A DNA stretch of 64,000 nt from Deinococcus sp. KSM4-11 (GTDB taxonomy: Bacteria; Deinococcota; Deinococci; Deinococcales; Deinococcaceae), in contig NZ_SSNX01000004.1 in assembly GCF_004801415.1 (NCBI RefSeq), positions 62,001-126,000 of the forward strand, in the 5' to 3' direction. Position 1 is the stretch's first letter. Every line of letters begins with the position of its first letter. Of this stretch, positions 13,975 through 22,363 are shown piece after piece. Made by a program: the position numbers and the translations under genes. Under the pieces are notes generated by a model. It made no database searches and was not told where the DNA came from. It worked only from the letters and a program-made list of their open reading frames with translations.

Positions 13975-14976
13975 ATGAAATCACGTTCCCTGCTCCTGTC
14001 CGCGCTCGCCCTCGGTTCCGTCGCCACCCTGGCCTACGCGCAGACGCCCGCGCTGAAAAAGGGCCTGAAGATCACGCTGCTGCCCAAGAACATCAACAAC
14101 CCCTACAACGTCATCGAGACCAGCGGCGGCACCGAGGCCGGCAAGGAAATCGAGGCGAACGTCAAGATCGTCGGCCCGTCCGACGCCGGGGCCAGCAGCC
14201 AGGTCAGCTACATCAACACCGCGATCGCCCAGAAGCAGGACGCCCTGGTGCTCGCCGCGAACGACGCCAACGCCCTGCTGCCGTACCTCGCGCGGGCCAA
14301 GGCGAGCGGCATGAAGATCGTCACCATGGACTCGGACACCGCCGTGTCCGGCCGCACGCTGTTCATCAACCAGGCGAACTCCGAGGGCATCGGCCGCGCG
14401 CAGGTGCAACTGGTCGGCAAGCTGATCGGCTACAAGGGCGACATCGCCGTGCTGTCGGCCACGCCCAACGCCACCAACCAGAACACCTGGATCAAGTGGA
14501 TGCAGGAAGAACTCAAGCTGCCCAAGTACAAGGACATGAAACTCGTCAAGATCGCGTACGGCAACGACGATGACCAGAAGTCCTTCACCGAGATGCAGGG
14601 CCTGATCCAGGCGTACCCGAACCTCAAGGGCGTCATCTCGCCCACCACGGTCGGCATCAGCGCCGGCGCGCGGTACCTCTCGACCAGCCCGCAGAAAGGC
14701 AAGGTCATGCTGACTGGCCTGGGCACGCCCAACCAGATGCGCGCCTTCGTCAAGGACGGCACCGTCACCGCCTTCCAGCTGTGGAACCCGGCCGACGTGG
14801 GTTACCTCGCCACGTATGCCGCCGCCGCCCTGGTCAGCGGCCAGATCACCGGCAAGGAAGGCGAGAAGTTCAAGGCCGGGAAACTCGGCGAGTACACCAT
14901 CGGCAAGAACGGCGAGATCATCGTCGGGCCGCCCTACACCTTCGACAAGGCCAACATCGACAAGTTCGACTTCTAG
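13975..14976 (+). CDS. rhaS: Rhamnose ABC transporter substrate-binding protein
   Basis: 333 residues with a Sec signal peptide (MKSRSLLLSALALGSVATLAYAQ, cleavage near AYA-Q) and no lipobox cysteine, so it is probably soluble or peripheral in the cell envelope. The rest is a periplasmic-binding-protein fold (Peripla_BP_4) with NNPYNVIETSGG, DALVLAANDANALLPYLARAK and GVISPTTVGISAGARYL, as in rhizobial RhaS. GGAGG lies nine bases before the ATG. A hairpin follows the gene. Confidence 0.92.
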   Translation: MKSRSLLLSALALGSVATLAYAQTPALKKGLKITLLPKNINNPYNVIETSGGTEAGKEIEANVKIVGPSDAGASSQVSYINTAIAQKQDALVLAANDANALLPYLARAKASGMKIVTMDSDTAVSGRTLFINQANSEGIGRAQVQLVGKLIGYKGDIAVLSATPNATNQNTWIKWMQEELKLPKYKDMKLVKIAYGNDDDQKSFTEMQGLIQAYPNLKGVISPTTVGISAGARYLSTSPQKGKVMLTGLGTPNQMRAFVKDGTVTAFQLWNPADVGYLATYAAAALVSGQITGKEGEKFKAGKLGEYTIGKNGEIIVGPPYTFDKANIDKFDF

Positions 14977-14991
14977 GCTCTGAACTGTGGA

Positions 14992-15016
14992 CCGTGAGCG
15001 AGAACGAGGCTCACGG
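14992..15016 (+). terminator. Stable hairpin after rhaS
   Basis: Perfect 8-bp stem CCGTGAGC / GCTCACGG with a 9-base loop, 16 bases after the rhaS stop. There is no T-run, so it is more likely an mRNA-stabilising or partial termination element that raises binding-protein level than a strong intrinsic terminator. Confidence 0.45.
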
Positions 15017-15138
15017 CCCTCTGCCGTCTGGGCGCAAGGCGACTCCTCCGGCACTCCTTAAGAGTGAAACGCGAGGCTCCCTTCTGAGCGAAGCCGACTG
15101 AGGGATCGCCCGCCGCGCCGTGTTTATCGAGGAGCAAG

Positions 15139-16569
15139 ATGACCAACACCTACCCACTCAGAGTCGGCCTGTTCGGCATTGGCCTGGACACGTACTGGCC
15201 GCAGTTCGAGGGCCTGGAGGAGAGATTGAAGGGCTACGTGGCGCAGGTGGCCGCGCGGCTGGAGCGGCCGGGCGTGGAGGTCGTGAATCTCGGCCTGATC
15301 GACACGCCGCCGAAGGCCCTGGAGGCGGGGCACGCGCTGCGCCGGGCCGACGTGGACATCGTGTTCCTGTATGTGACCACGTATGCGCTGTCCAGCACGG
15401 TGCTGCCGGTGGTGCAGCGGGCAGGTGTTCCTGTGGTCATCCTGAACCTGCAACCCGAGGCGGCCATCGACTACGCGCGCTTCAATGCGCTGGGGAACCG
15501 CACGGCCATGACCGGCGACTGGCTGGCGTTCTGCGCGGCGTGCCCGGTGCCCGAGATTGCGAACGTGATGAAACGCGCGGGGATCGCGTTTCATCAGGTG
15601 ACGGGCGTGCTGGAGGGCGACGACCACGTGTGGCGCGAGGTGGACGGCTGGATCGACGCGGCCCGCGTGTCGCACGGCATGGCGCATGGCCGTCTGGGCG
15701 TGATGGGCCGCTACTACAACGGCATGCTGGACATCTATTCCGACCTGACCCTGCAGGCCATCACCTTCGGCACGCACATCGAGATCGTGGAACCCGACGA
15801 GCTGAGCGCGATCCGGCGGGAGGTGACGGATGCCGAGGTGTCGGCGCGGCTGGACGACTTCCAGCGTGAGTTCGACGTGCAGCCGGACTGCGACCCCGCC
15901 GAGTTGACCCGCGCGGCGCGAACCAGCGTGGCCCTCGACGCCTTTGTGGAGCGGCACGACCTGACCTCGCTGGCGTACTACGCCGAGGGCTCGCCCGGCA
16001 GCGAGAACGAGGACGTGCTGACCTCCGTGATCCTGGGCTGCTCGCTGCTGACCGCACGCGGCATTCCCGTGGCGGGCGAGTACGAGGTGAAGAACGCGCA
16101 GGCCATGAAGATCATGGACATCCTCGGCGCCGGCGGGTCGTTCACCGAGTATTACGCCCTGGATTTCAATGACGACGTGGTGCTGATGGGCCACGACGGC
16201 CCCGGCCACACGAACATCGCGCAGGGCCGCACGAAAGTCCGGCCGCTGGAGGTCTACCACGGCAAGGTCGGACGTGGCCTGAGCGTCGAGATGAGCGTCC
16301 AGCACGGCCCCGTGACGCTGCTGTCGGTGGTCGAGGAGGGCGGCGGCCTCAAGCTGCTGGTCGCGCAGGGCGAGAGCGTGCCCGGCCCGATCCTGGAGAT
16401 CGGGAATACCAACAGCCGCTACCGCTTTCCCATCGGCGCGCGGGCGTTCGTCGAGGCGTGGAACGAGCAGGGGCCAGCGCACCACTGTGCCATCGGCGTG
16501 GGGCACGTCGCGGATCGCATCCGGAAGCTCGGGGCGCTCAAAGGCATGCCGGTGGCGCAGGTCTGCTGA
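15139..16569 (+). CDS. L-fucose/L-arabinose isomerase-fold protein of unknown substrate
   Basis: 476 residues, preceded by GAGGAGC seven bases upstream. The sequence resembles the arabinose/fucose isomerase superfamily: N-terminal LRVGLFGIGLDTYWPQFEG, VDIVFLYVTTYALSSTVLPVVQ, a central GRLGVMGRYYNGMLD, and metal-site candidates YAEGSPGSENED and GEYEVKNAQAMKIM, with a C-terminal VGHVADRIRKLG. It follows the rhamnose transport genes after a 162-base gap, so it may act on rhamnose-related sugars, but rhaI already supplies the isomerase. It may serve another deoxy sugar or an alternative route. Family fairly sure, substrate not. Confidence 0.75.
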   Translation: MTNTYPLRVGLFGIGLDTYWPQFEGLEERLKGYVAQVAARLERPGVEVVNLGLIDTPPKALEAGHALRRADVDIVFLYVTTYALSSTVLPVVQRAGVPVVILNLQPEAAIDYARFNALGNRTAMTGDWLAFCAACPVPEIANVMKRAGIAFHQVTGVLEGDDHVWREVDGWIDAARVSHGMAHGRLGVMGRYYNGMLDIYSDLTLQAITFGTHIEIVEPDELSAIRREVTDAEVSARLDDFQREFDVQPDCDPAELTRAARTSVALDAFVERHDLTSLAYYAEGSPGSENEDVLTSVILGCSLLTARGIPVAGEYEVKNAQAMKIMDILGAGGSFTEYYALDFNDDVVLMGHDGPGHTNIAQGRTKVRPLEVYHGKVGRGLSVEMSVQHGPVTLLSVVEEGGGLKLLVAQGESVPGPILEIGNTNSRYRFPIGARAFVEAWNEQGPAHHCAIGVGHVADRIRKLGALKGMPVAQVC

Positions 16570-16604
16570 GTGGGGCGGCCTGATCGGTAAGGTGAGACGG
16601 CCCT

Positions 16605-16633
16605 TTGCGCCAGCTCCCACCGGCCCCGATAAT
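16605..16633 (+). promoter_or_regulatory. que operon promoter
   Basis: TTGCGC (16605-16610), exactly 17 bases, then GATAAT (16628-16633). Transcription would start near 16640, leaving a leader of about 100 bases before queF. Confidence 0.6.
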
Positions 16634-16638
16634 GGCCG

Positions 16639-16720
16639 CAGGTTCCGGCCGCCAGCGCAGCCGGAGCACTCTTCCCAACCGGATGACCTGTGCTGTCATC
16701 CCGCCCGTCCAGACCGGACG
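16639..16720 (+). promoter_or_regulatory. Structured 5' leader of the que operon, possible switch
   Basis: CAGGT (16639-16643) can pair with ACCTG (16686-16690), enclosing a perfect 6-bp hairpin TCCGGC/GCCGGA (16644-16649 with 16660-16665). Competing with it is a 7-bp hairpin GGATGAC/GTCATCC (16681-16687 with 16695-16701). A further CGTCC/GGACG stem lies at 16706-16720, just before the ribosome site. The mutually exclusive pairings resemble a regulatory leader. Many que operons carry preQ1 riboswitches, but I do not recognise the preQ1-I tail here. Confidence 0.4.
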
Positions 16721-16739
16721 GCGCGCCAGGAGAGCCCAT

Positions 16740-17255
16740 ATGACTGAAGTGAAAGACGGGGTGGCCTCGGCCGCCCAGGCCGCCCCTGCGCCGACCAGCT
16801 CCGAACCCCGCATGGCCGTGCCGCAGAACTCAGGCTTCGACCGCCGCTACGACGTGCGCGGCCTGGACGACATCGACGTGCAGGTGCTCGGCACCTTTCC
16901 CCACGTGCGCGCGGACGATCCGGTGGCCTATCCCGGCGAGCCCATGCAGATCGAGATCGTCACTGACGAGTTCAGCCCCATCTGCCCATGGAGCGGCCTG
17001 CCGGACTTCGGGCGCCTGGAGATCCGCTACCTGCCCCGGCACCACTGCGTGGAACTCAAGAGCCTCAAGTACTACCTGACCAGCTACCGCTTCGTGGGTA
17101 TCTTCCACGAGCACGCCACGCGCCGCGTACTGGCCGATCTGGTGAAGCTCCTCGACCCGCTGAGCATGGAACTCCGCTGCGATTACGGCATGCGCGGCGG
17201 CATGAACACCATCTGCACGGTGCGGTACAGGGCCGCCGACCACCAGGGAGCCTGA
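16740..17255 (+). CDS. queF: NADPH-dependent preQ0 reductase
   Basis: 171 residues from the ATG at 16740, preceded by AGGAG. Reduces 7-cyano-7-deazaguanine (preQ0) to preQ1, the last step before insertion into tRNA. Conserved motifs: EFSPICPWSGLPDFG with the catalytic cysteine that forms the thioimide, LPRHHCVELKSLKYYL (the E-LKS-L--Y family signature) and FHEHATRRVL. Short YkvM-type enzyme with an extra 45-residue N-terminus. First gene of queFDEC. Confidence 0.95.
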   Translation: MTEVKDGVASAAQAAPAPTSSEPRMAVPQNSGFDRRYDVRGLDDIDVQVLGTFPHVRADDPVAYPGEPMQIEIVTDEFSPICPWSGLPDFGRLEIRYLPRHHCVELKSLKYYLTSYRFVGIFHEHATRRVLADLVKLLDPLSMELRCDYGMRGGMNTICTVRYRAADHQGA

Positions 17256-17256
17256 G

Positions 17257-17667
17257 GTGCCCTGGACACTCCGCACAGAGTTCACGTTCGACTCGGCGCA
17301 CGTGATCACCGGCTACGACGGTCCCTGCGGGCGTCTGCACGGCCACACCTACCGCGTGCGGATGGAACTGAGCAGCGACACACTCCGGCCCAGTGCCCAT
17401 GTGAAACGAAACATCATGGTCGCGGACTTCCGAACTCTGAAATGGGCCAAGAAGGACGTCGAGCATGGCGGCCTGGATCACGCGTTCCTGAACGACCTGC
17501 CGGATCTCGGCGACGACACGACCGCCGAGGTCATTGCGGCCTACATCCACCGCAAGACCATGGAACGCGTCCGTGCTGACCTGCCCGACGGGGACGATGG
17601 GGAAGACCTGAAACTCAAGGTCACCCTCTGGGAAACGCCGGATTCATCCTGCGAGTACTGGGAATGA
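17257..17667 (+). CDS. queD: 6-carboxytetrahydropterin synthase
   Basis: 136 residues from a GTG one base after the queF stop. Converts dihydroneopterin triphosphate to 6-carboxy-tetrahydropterin. Zinc ligands are visible in FDSAHVI and LHGHTYRV, with the catalytic cysteine in GPCGRLHGH. VADFRTLK and DHAFLND match the family, and [12 protein letters not shown] closes the protein with the conserved glutamate. Overlaps queE by 4 bp. Confidence 0.95.
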   Translation: MPWTLRTEFTFDSAHVITGYDGPCGRLHGHTYRVRMELSSDTLRPSAHVKRNIMVADFRTLKWAKKDVEHGGLDHAFLNDLPDLGDDTTAEVIAAYIHRKTMERVRADLPDGDDGEDLKLKVTLWETPDSSCEYWE

Positions 17668-18356
17668 AGTACCCCGTCCACGAGCGCTTCTACACCTGGC
17701 AGGGTGAGGGCGTGCACCTGGGGCGCGCGGCGTACTTCATCCGGCTGTACGGCTGCCCGCAGGCGTGCCCGTGGTGCGACAGCGCCGGGACGTGGCATAA
17801 GGACTACCGGCCCGAAGGCGTCACGCTGATGTCCGCCCAGGAACTCGCGGACGTGGTGGCGCACGACAGCCCGGATGGGGCCTTCGTGGTCATTACGGGC
17901 GGGGAGCCGATCCTGTTCGATCTCGGGCCCCTGGTCGACCTGCTGCACGGGATGAACCGGCGCGTCCACATCGAGACGAGCGGCATTGCTCAGCTTCGCG
18001 GCGACATCGACTGGGTGACGCTGTCCCCGAAACCCTTCGGCCAGTGGCCGGAGGCCTCGGTGGTCGCCCGTGCGGACGAGGTGAAGATCATCGTCCACGA
18101 CCCCAGTGACCTCCAGGCCGGTCTGGACACCCTGACGGGCCTGCGGGACGACGCGGTGATCTGGCTGCACCCGGAATGGAGCAGGGCACGAGACAGAGAT
18201 ACCACCGTGCTCAACGCCATCACCGAGGCCGTCAAGTCCAATCCACGCCTCCGCGCCGGCTACCAGATGCACAAGCTGTACCGGGCCGATGACCTCGATG
18301 TGCACAGCGACAAGCGACTCGTCCCGCTCGGCGGGAACACGGAACTGGGGTACTGA
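17664..18356 (+). CDS. queE: 7-carboxy-7-deazaguanine synthase (radical SAM)
   Basis: 230 residues, normal for Que[23 protein letters not shown] is the family start, and the cluster motif CPQACPWC gives CX3CX2C for the [4Fe-4S]-SAM centre, followed by [18 protein letters not shown] is the SAM-binding GGE motif. It rearranges carboxytetrahydropterin to CDG. Starts inside the queD stop (ATGA). Confidence 0.95.
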   Translation: MKYPVHERFYTWQGEGVHLGRAAYFIRLYGCPQACPWCDSAGTWHKDYRPEGVTLMSAQELADVVAHDSPDGAFVVITGGEPILFDLGPLVDLLHGMNRRVHIETSGIAQLRGDIDWVTLSPKPFGQWPEASVVARADEVKIIVHDPSDLQAGLDTLTGLRDDAVIWLHPEWSRARDRDTTVLNAITEAVKSNPRLRAGYQMHKLYRADDLDVHSDKRLVPLGGNTELGY

Positions 18357-18358
18357 CC

Positions 18359-19060
18359 ATGACGAACACTCAGAAACGCGCGGTGGTGCTGCTCTCGGGC
18401 GGCCTGGATTCCAGCACTGTCCTGGCCATGGCGATCAAGGATGGGTACACGTGCACGGCGCTGTCGTTCCGGTATGGGCAGCGGCACACGGTGGAACTGG
18501 AACGCGCCTCGAAGATCGCGGCGCATTTCGGAGCGGATCACCGCGTCATCGACATCAACATCGGGTCGTTCGGCGGCAGCGCCCTCACCGATGAGACCAT
18601 CACCGTTCCCACCGACGGCACCGCAGATGGAGTGATTCCGCCGACCTACGTCCCGGGCCGCAACACCGTGTTCATCGCCGTGGGGCTGAGTCTCGCCGAG
18701 GCGATCGACGCGGAGCGCATCTACCTGGGGATCAACGCGGTGGACTACAGCGGCTACCCCGACTGCCGCCCGGAGTATCTGAATGCCTTCCAGCGCCTGG
18801 CCGATCTGGCGACGAAAGCCGGACTGGAGGGGCATGGGGCGATCCTGACGGCGCCGCTGGTGGAGATGAGCAAGACGGACATCGTGAATGCGGCGCTGCA
18901 ACTCGGGGTGCCCATCGAGCTGACGTGGAGCTGCTACCAGGGGGGCGCGGAGCCGTGTGGGGTATGCGACTCGTGCCGCATCCGGGACAAGGCGCTGATC
19001 GACGCCGGGCACCCCGAACTCGCCACCACCTACGCCCAGGCGCGGCTGTCCAGCCCTTAA
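18359..19060 (+). CDS. queC: 7-cyano-7-deazaguanine synthase
   Basis: 233 residues. PP-loop ATPase motif [16 protein letters not shown] near residue 11, [32 protein letters not shown], and a C-terminal zinc site [15 protein letters not shown] (four cysteines). Converts CDG to preQ0 with ATP and ammonia. Two bases after queE; last gene of the operon. Confidence 0.96.
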   Translation: MTNTQKRAVVLLSGGLDSSTVLAMAIKDGYTCTALSFRYGQRHTVELERASKIAAHFGADHRVIDINIGSFGGSALTDETITVPTDGTADGVIPPTYVPGRNTVFIAVGLSLAEAIDAERIYLGINAVDYSGYPDCRPEYLNAFQRLADLATKAGLEGHGAILTAPLVEMSKTDIVNAALQLGVPIELTWSCYQGGAEPCGVCDSCRIRDKALIDAGHPELATTYAQARLSSP

Positions 19061-19080
19061 GTCTTCCTGCCGCCCCGCCT

Positions 19081-19107
19081 CCGACACCGCCGGGTGCCGG
19101 GGGCTTT
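19081..19107 (+). terminator. Candidate terminator of the que operon
   Basis: CCGACACC / GGTGCCGG pairs at 7 of 8 positions around a GCCG loop, 20 bases after queC, followed by GGGGCTTTG. The T-run is short, so termination would be weak. Confidence 0.4.
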
Positions 19108-19116
19108 GTAGTGGAG

Positions 19117-19145
19117 TTGACACTCCCCTATGCGGGGGGTATACC
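19117..19145 (+). promoter_or_regulatory. Promoter of the second sugar ABC operon
   Basis: Consensus TTGACA (19117-19122), 17-base spacer, TATACC (19140-19145). The spacer contains CCCC-TATGC-GGGG, a small dyad between the two promoter boxes that could be an operator. Confidence 0.7.
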
Positions 19146-19212
19146 TGACCGGTACTCTGCACAATTGCTGGTCCCGCCACACTTTAGCCCACGTTCTTTC
19201 GGAGGTTCGCCC

Positions 19213-20466
19213 ATGAAACGGATGCTCATTCCGCTCTCTGTCCTGCTGCTGGCCGGCGCCGCCGGTGCCCAGAAGACGACCCTGACGATCGAAAGCTGGC
19301 GCAACGACGACCTGAAGGTCTGGCGGGACTCGATCATTCCCGCGTTCGAGAAGCAGAATCCGGACATCCACGTGGTGTTCTCGCCCAGTGCGCCGGCCGA
19401 ATACAATGCCGTGCTGGACGCCAAACTCAAGGCCGGAACGGCGGGCGACCTGCTCACCTGCCGGCCCTTCGACAAGAGCCTGGAACTGTACAAGGCCAAG
19501 CAGCTCACCAGCCTGAACAGCCTGAGTGGACTGAAGAACTTCGACGAGGTCGCCAAGGCCGCCTGGTCCACCGACGACGGCAAGACCACCTTCTGCGTGC
19601 CCATGGCGTCCGTGATTCACGGCTTCCTGTACAACAAGGCGGCCTTCAAGGAGCTCGGCCTGACCGAACCGAAGACCGAGGATCAGTTCCTGGCCGACCT
19701 GACGAAGGTTAAGCAGGGCGGCAAGTACGAACCGCTGGTTATGGGCACCAAGGATCAGTGGGAGTCCGCGACCATGGGCTACCAGAACATCGGGCCGACC
19801 GTCTGGAACGGTGAAACCGGGCGCAAGGGGCTGATCTCCGGCGCGGCACAGTACAACAAGGGCGGGTTCCTCCAGGCCTTCCAGGCGCTGGAACGCTGGA
19901 AGCCCTTCCTGCCGCGCGGCTACCAGGCGCTTGCCTACCCGGACGCCCAGAACATGTTCGCGCAGGGACGTGGCGCGATCTACCCGGCGGGCAGCTGGGA
20001 CATCGGGACGTTCCGGCAGATGAACCCCAAGCTGGACCTGGGGGCCTTCCCGCCGTACTCGATCGGCGGCAAGAAGTGCGTCATCGACGATCATCCCGAC
20101 ATCGGCATGGGCATCAACGCGGCCAGCAAGAACCAGGCGGCGGCACAGACCTTCCTGAACTGGGTGGCCTCGGACGCCTTCGCCACGCTGTACGCGAACG
20201 CCCTGCCGGGCTTCTTCCCGCTGGCGAACGTGAAGTACACCGTGCAGGATCCGGTCGCGCAGCAGTTCCTGGGCTGGCGCGCCCAGTGCGGCAAGAGCTT
20301 CCGCAGTTCGTACCAGATCCTGTCGCGCAATGCCAACCCGAACAACGAAAACGACCTGTGGAACGTGTCCTCGCAGCTCCTGAACGGCGCGTTGACACCG
20401 CAGGCCGCCGGGGATCTGGTGCAGAAGAACCTGGCGAGCTGGTACGCCCCGCAGAAAGGCAAGTAA
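19213..20466 (+). CDS. Carbohydrate ABC transporter substrate-binding protein
   Basis: 417 residues from the ATG at 19213, seven bases after GGAGG. Signal peptide MKRMLIPLSVLLLAGAAGAQ, no lipobox. Family 1 (CUT1) solute-binding protein: LTIESWRNDDLKVWRDSIIPAFEKQNPDI, AGTAGDLLTCRPFDKS, FLYNKAAFKELG, GAIYPAGSWDIG and a C-terminal ANALPGFFPLA. Binds an oligosaccharide or polyol outside the membrane for the two permeases that follow. Substrate unknown; the adjoining dehydrogenases suggest an inositol-like or modified sugar. Confidence 0.9.
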   Translation: MKRMLIPLSVLLLAGAAGAQKTTLTIESWRNDDLKVWRDSIIPAFEKQNPDIHVVFSPSAPAEYNAVLDAKLKAGTAGDLLTCRPFDKSLELYKAKQLTSLNSLSGLKNFDEVAKAAWSTDDGKTTFCVPMASVIHGFLYNKAAFKELGLTEPKTEDQFLADLTKVKQGGKYEPLVMGTKDQWESATMGYQNIGPTVWNGETGRKGLISGAAQYNKGGFLQAFQALERWKPFLPRGYQALAYPDAQNMFAQGRGAIYPAGSWDIGTFRQMNPKLDLGAFPPYSIGGKKCVIDDHPDIGMGINAASKNQAAAQTFLNWVASDAFATLYANALPGFFPLANVKYTVQDPVAQQFLGWRAQCGKSFRSSYQILSRNANPNNENDLWNVSSQLLNGALTPQAAGDLVQKNLASWYAPQKGK

Positions 20467-20481
20467 GTCAGAGCCCGTCCA

Positions 20482-20511
20482 GGCCCAGTCCGGCAGGTGC
20501 CGGGCCGGGCC
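20482..20511 (+). other. Hairpin between binding-protein and permease genes
   Basis: Nested stem GGCCC/GGGCC (20482-20486, 20507-20511) and CCGGC/GCCGG (20490-20494, 20499-20503) with an AGGT loop and a 3x3 internal loop. Located 16 bases after the binding-protein stop. Such structures often keep the upstream message stable and abundant relative to the permeases. Confidence 0.5.
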
Positions 20512-20536
20512 TCAGTCTTATCGAGGAGTGCCCTGA

Positions 20537-21469
20537 ATGACCTATCCCGCGCGCCGCGTCCGCCGGCCTTTTCCGTGGCATGTCGTGGTGTTCCTGGCCC
20601 CGGCCGTGCTGATCTACACGGTCGTGATGATCTACCCGATCCTGTCGTCGCTGTGGCTGTCGCTGCGCAACCACGTGGCCGACGGCCCCGAGCATTTCGT
20701 GGGCCTGGCGAACTACCAGCGGCTGCTGGGAACGGAGCTGTACGCCCAGCCGCTGTGGAACGCCATCCGCAACAACCTCGTGTTCTTCGTGATCCATATG
20801 CTCGCGCAGAATCCGGTCGGCCTGCTGCTGGCCGTGCTCCTCAGTTTCCGGTTGCGGGGCTCGGCGGTCTACCGCACGCTGCTGTTCACGCCCACGGTGC
20901 TGTCGGTGGTGATCATCGGCTTCGCGTGGAAGCTGATCCTGAACCCGGCGTGGGGCGTGCAGCGCAGCCTGCTGGAGCCGCTGCACCTCCAGGCGCTGGA
21001 TCAGCCGTGGCTGGGGCTGCCCGGCACGGCCCTGACCACCCTGGGGCTGATCTCCGTGTGGCAGAACATCGGCATTCCCATGCTGCTGTTCCTGGCGGCG
21101 CTGGTGCGCATTCCCGACGAGCTGTACGAGGCCGCGCGGCTCGACGGCGCGGGCGGCTGGACCATCTTCCGGCGCATCCAGCTTCCGCTGATCCTGCCCA
21201 CCGTGGGTATCGTGAGCGTCCTGACCTTCGTGGGCAATTTCAATGCCTTCGACCTGATCTACTCGGTGCAGGGCGCGCTGGCCGGACCGAACTTCGCGTC
21301 GGACATACTGGGCACGCTCTTTTATCGCACTTTCTTCGGATACCAGCTCCAGGCCGGGGATCAGTACATGGGTGCGGCCGTGGCGGGCGTGATGCTGCTG
21401 ATCATCCTGACCGGACTGCTGCTGTACCTCGTGACCGTGCAGCGCCGCCTGACCGAGGTGGAGCTGTGA
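20537..21469 (+). CDS. Carbohydrate ABC permease (MalF-type)
   Basis: 310 residues with six membrane segments. The family EAA loop reads YEAARLDGAGGWTIFRRIQLPLILPT, which docks the ATPase. Starts with MTYPARRVRRPFPWHVVVFLAPAVLIYTVVMIYPI and follows GAGGAG. No ATPase gene is in this operon, so an unlinked MsmK/MalK-type ATPase would be needed. Confidence 0.92.
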   Translation: MTYPARRVRRPFPWHVVVFLAPAVLIYTVVMIYPILSSLWLSLRNHVADGPEHFVGLANYQRLLGTELYAQPLWNAIRNNLVFFVIHMLAQNPVGLLLAVLLSFRLRGSAVYRTLLFTPTVLSVVIIGFAWKLILNPAWGVQRSLLEPLHLQALDQPWLGLPGTALTTLGLISVWQNIGIPMLLFLAALVRIPDELYEAARLDGAGGWTIFRRIQLPLILPTVGIVSVLTFVGNFNAFDLIYSVQGALAGPNFASDILGTLFYRTFFGYQLQAGDQYMGAAVAGVMLLIILTGLLLYLVTVQRRLTEVEL

Positions 21470-22350
21470 CCGCGCCAGGCGCCCTGCCGGGTCAGGTGAC
21501 CGGCCCCGCCCCGACAGAGAAGGCGGTGGTCGGGAGGAGCACGCAGGTGCTGGCGCACGTGGGCCTGATCCTGTTCAGCCTGCTGGCCACGCTGCCCACC
21601 CTCCTGATCATCATGAATTCCTTCAAGGATCGCCTGAGCATCTTCTCGCACCCCTTCGCGTTCCCCACCCCGTCGACCTTCACGCTGGACGGCTACCACA
21701 CCGTGGCGACTTCGGCGAACTTCGCGCTGTTCTTCCTAAACAGCCTGGTGGTGACGGTGGGTTCGCTGTTCCTGATCGTGCTGACGAGTTCCATGGCGGC
21801 CTTCGCCCTGAGCGAGTACCGCTTCCGGCTGAACACCCTGACCGGCCTGTACCTCAGCATCGGGATCATGGTGCCCATCCGCCTGGGGACGGTCGGCATC
21901 CTGAACCTGATGGTCGGGCTGCACCTCGTGAACACCCTCTGGGCGCTGATCCTGGTGTACACCGCGCAGGGCATTCCACTCGCAGTGTTCGTGCTCACCT
22001 CGTTCATGCGCGGTGTGCCCCGCGACCTGAAGGAGGCTGCGCGTATCGACGGGGCGGGCGAATACCGCATCTACGGCCTGATCCTGCCGCTGATCCGCCC
22101 GGCGCTGGGCGCGGTCACGGCCATCTCCATGATTCCCATCTGGAACGACCTGTGGTTTCCGCTGATCCTCGCGCCGGGCGAGAAGACCAAGACCATCGTG
22201 CTGGGCGCGAGCGCCTTCCTGGGTCAGTTCGTGAACGACTACAACGCTGTCCTGGCGGCCCTGACCCTGGCCATCGTGCCGGTCGTGATCCTGTACGTGC
22301 TGTTCTCCCGGCAACTCGTGAGCGGCATCACCGGCGGGGCGCTGAAGTGA
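21466..22350 (+). CDS. Carbohydrate ABC permease (MalG-type)
   Basis: 294 residues from a GTG that overlaps the previous stop (GTGA). Six membrane segments, EAA loop LKEAARIDGAGEYRIYGLILPLIRPALG, and the MalG-type ending LFSRQLVSGITGGALK. Partner of the upstream permease. Confidence 0.92.
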   Translation: MTAPGALPGQVTGPAPTEKAVVGRSTQVLAHVGLILFSLLATLPTLLIIMNSFKDRLSIFSHPFAFPTPSTFTLDGYHTVATSANFALFFLNSLVVTVGSLFLIVLTSSMAAFALSEYRFRLNTLTGLYLSIGIMVPIRLGTVGILNLMVGLHLVNTLWALILVYTAQGIPLAVFVLTSFMRGVPRDLKEAARIDGAGEYRIYGLILPLIRPALGAVTAISMIPIWNDLWFPLILAPGEKTKTIVLGASAFLGQFVNDYNAVLAALTLAIVPVVILYVLFSRQLVSGITGGALK

Positions 22351-22363
22351 CCGGGGCGCTGAT

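Noticed and set aside
16639..16700. Classical preQ1-I riboswitch
   Set aside because: AGGTTC occurs, but the short loop and the A-rich pseudoknot tail of the class are missing. Kept only as a structured leader of unknown type.
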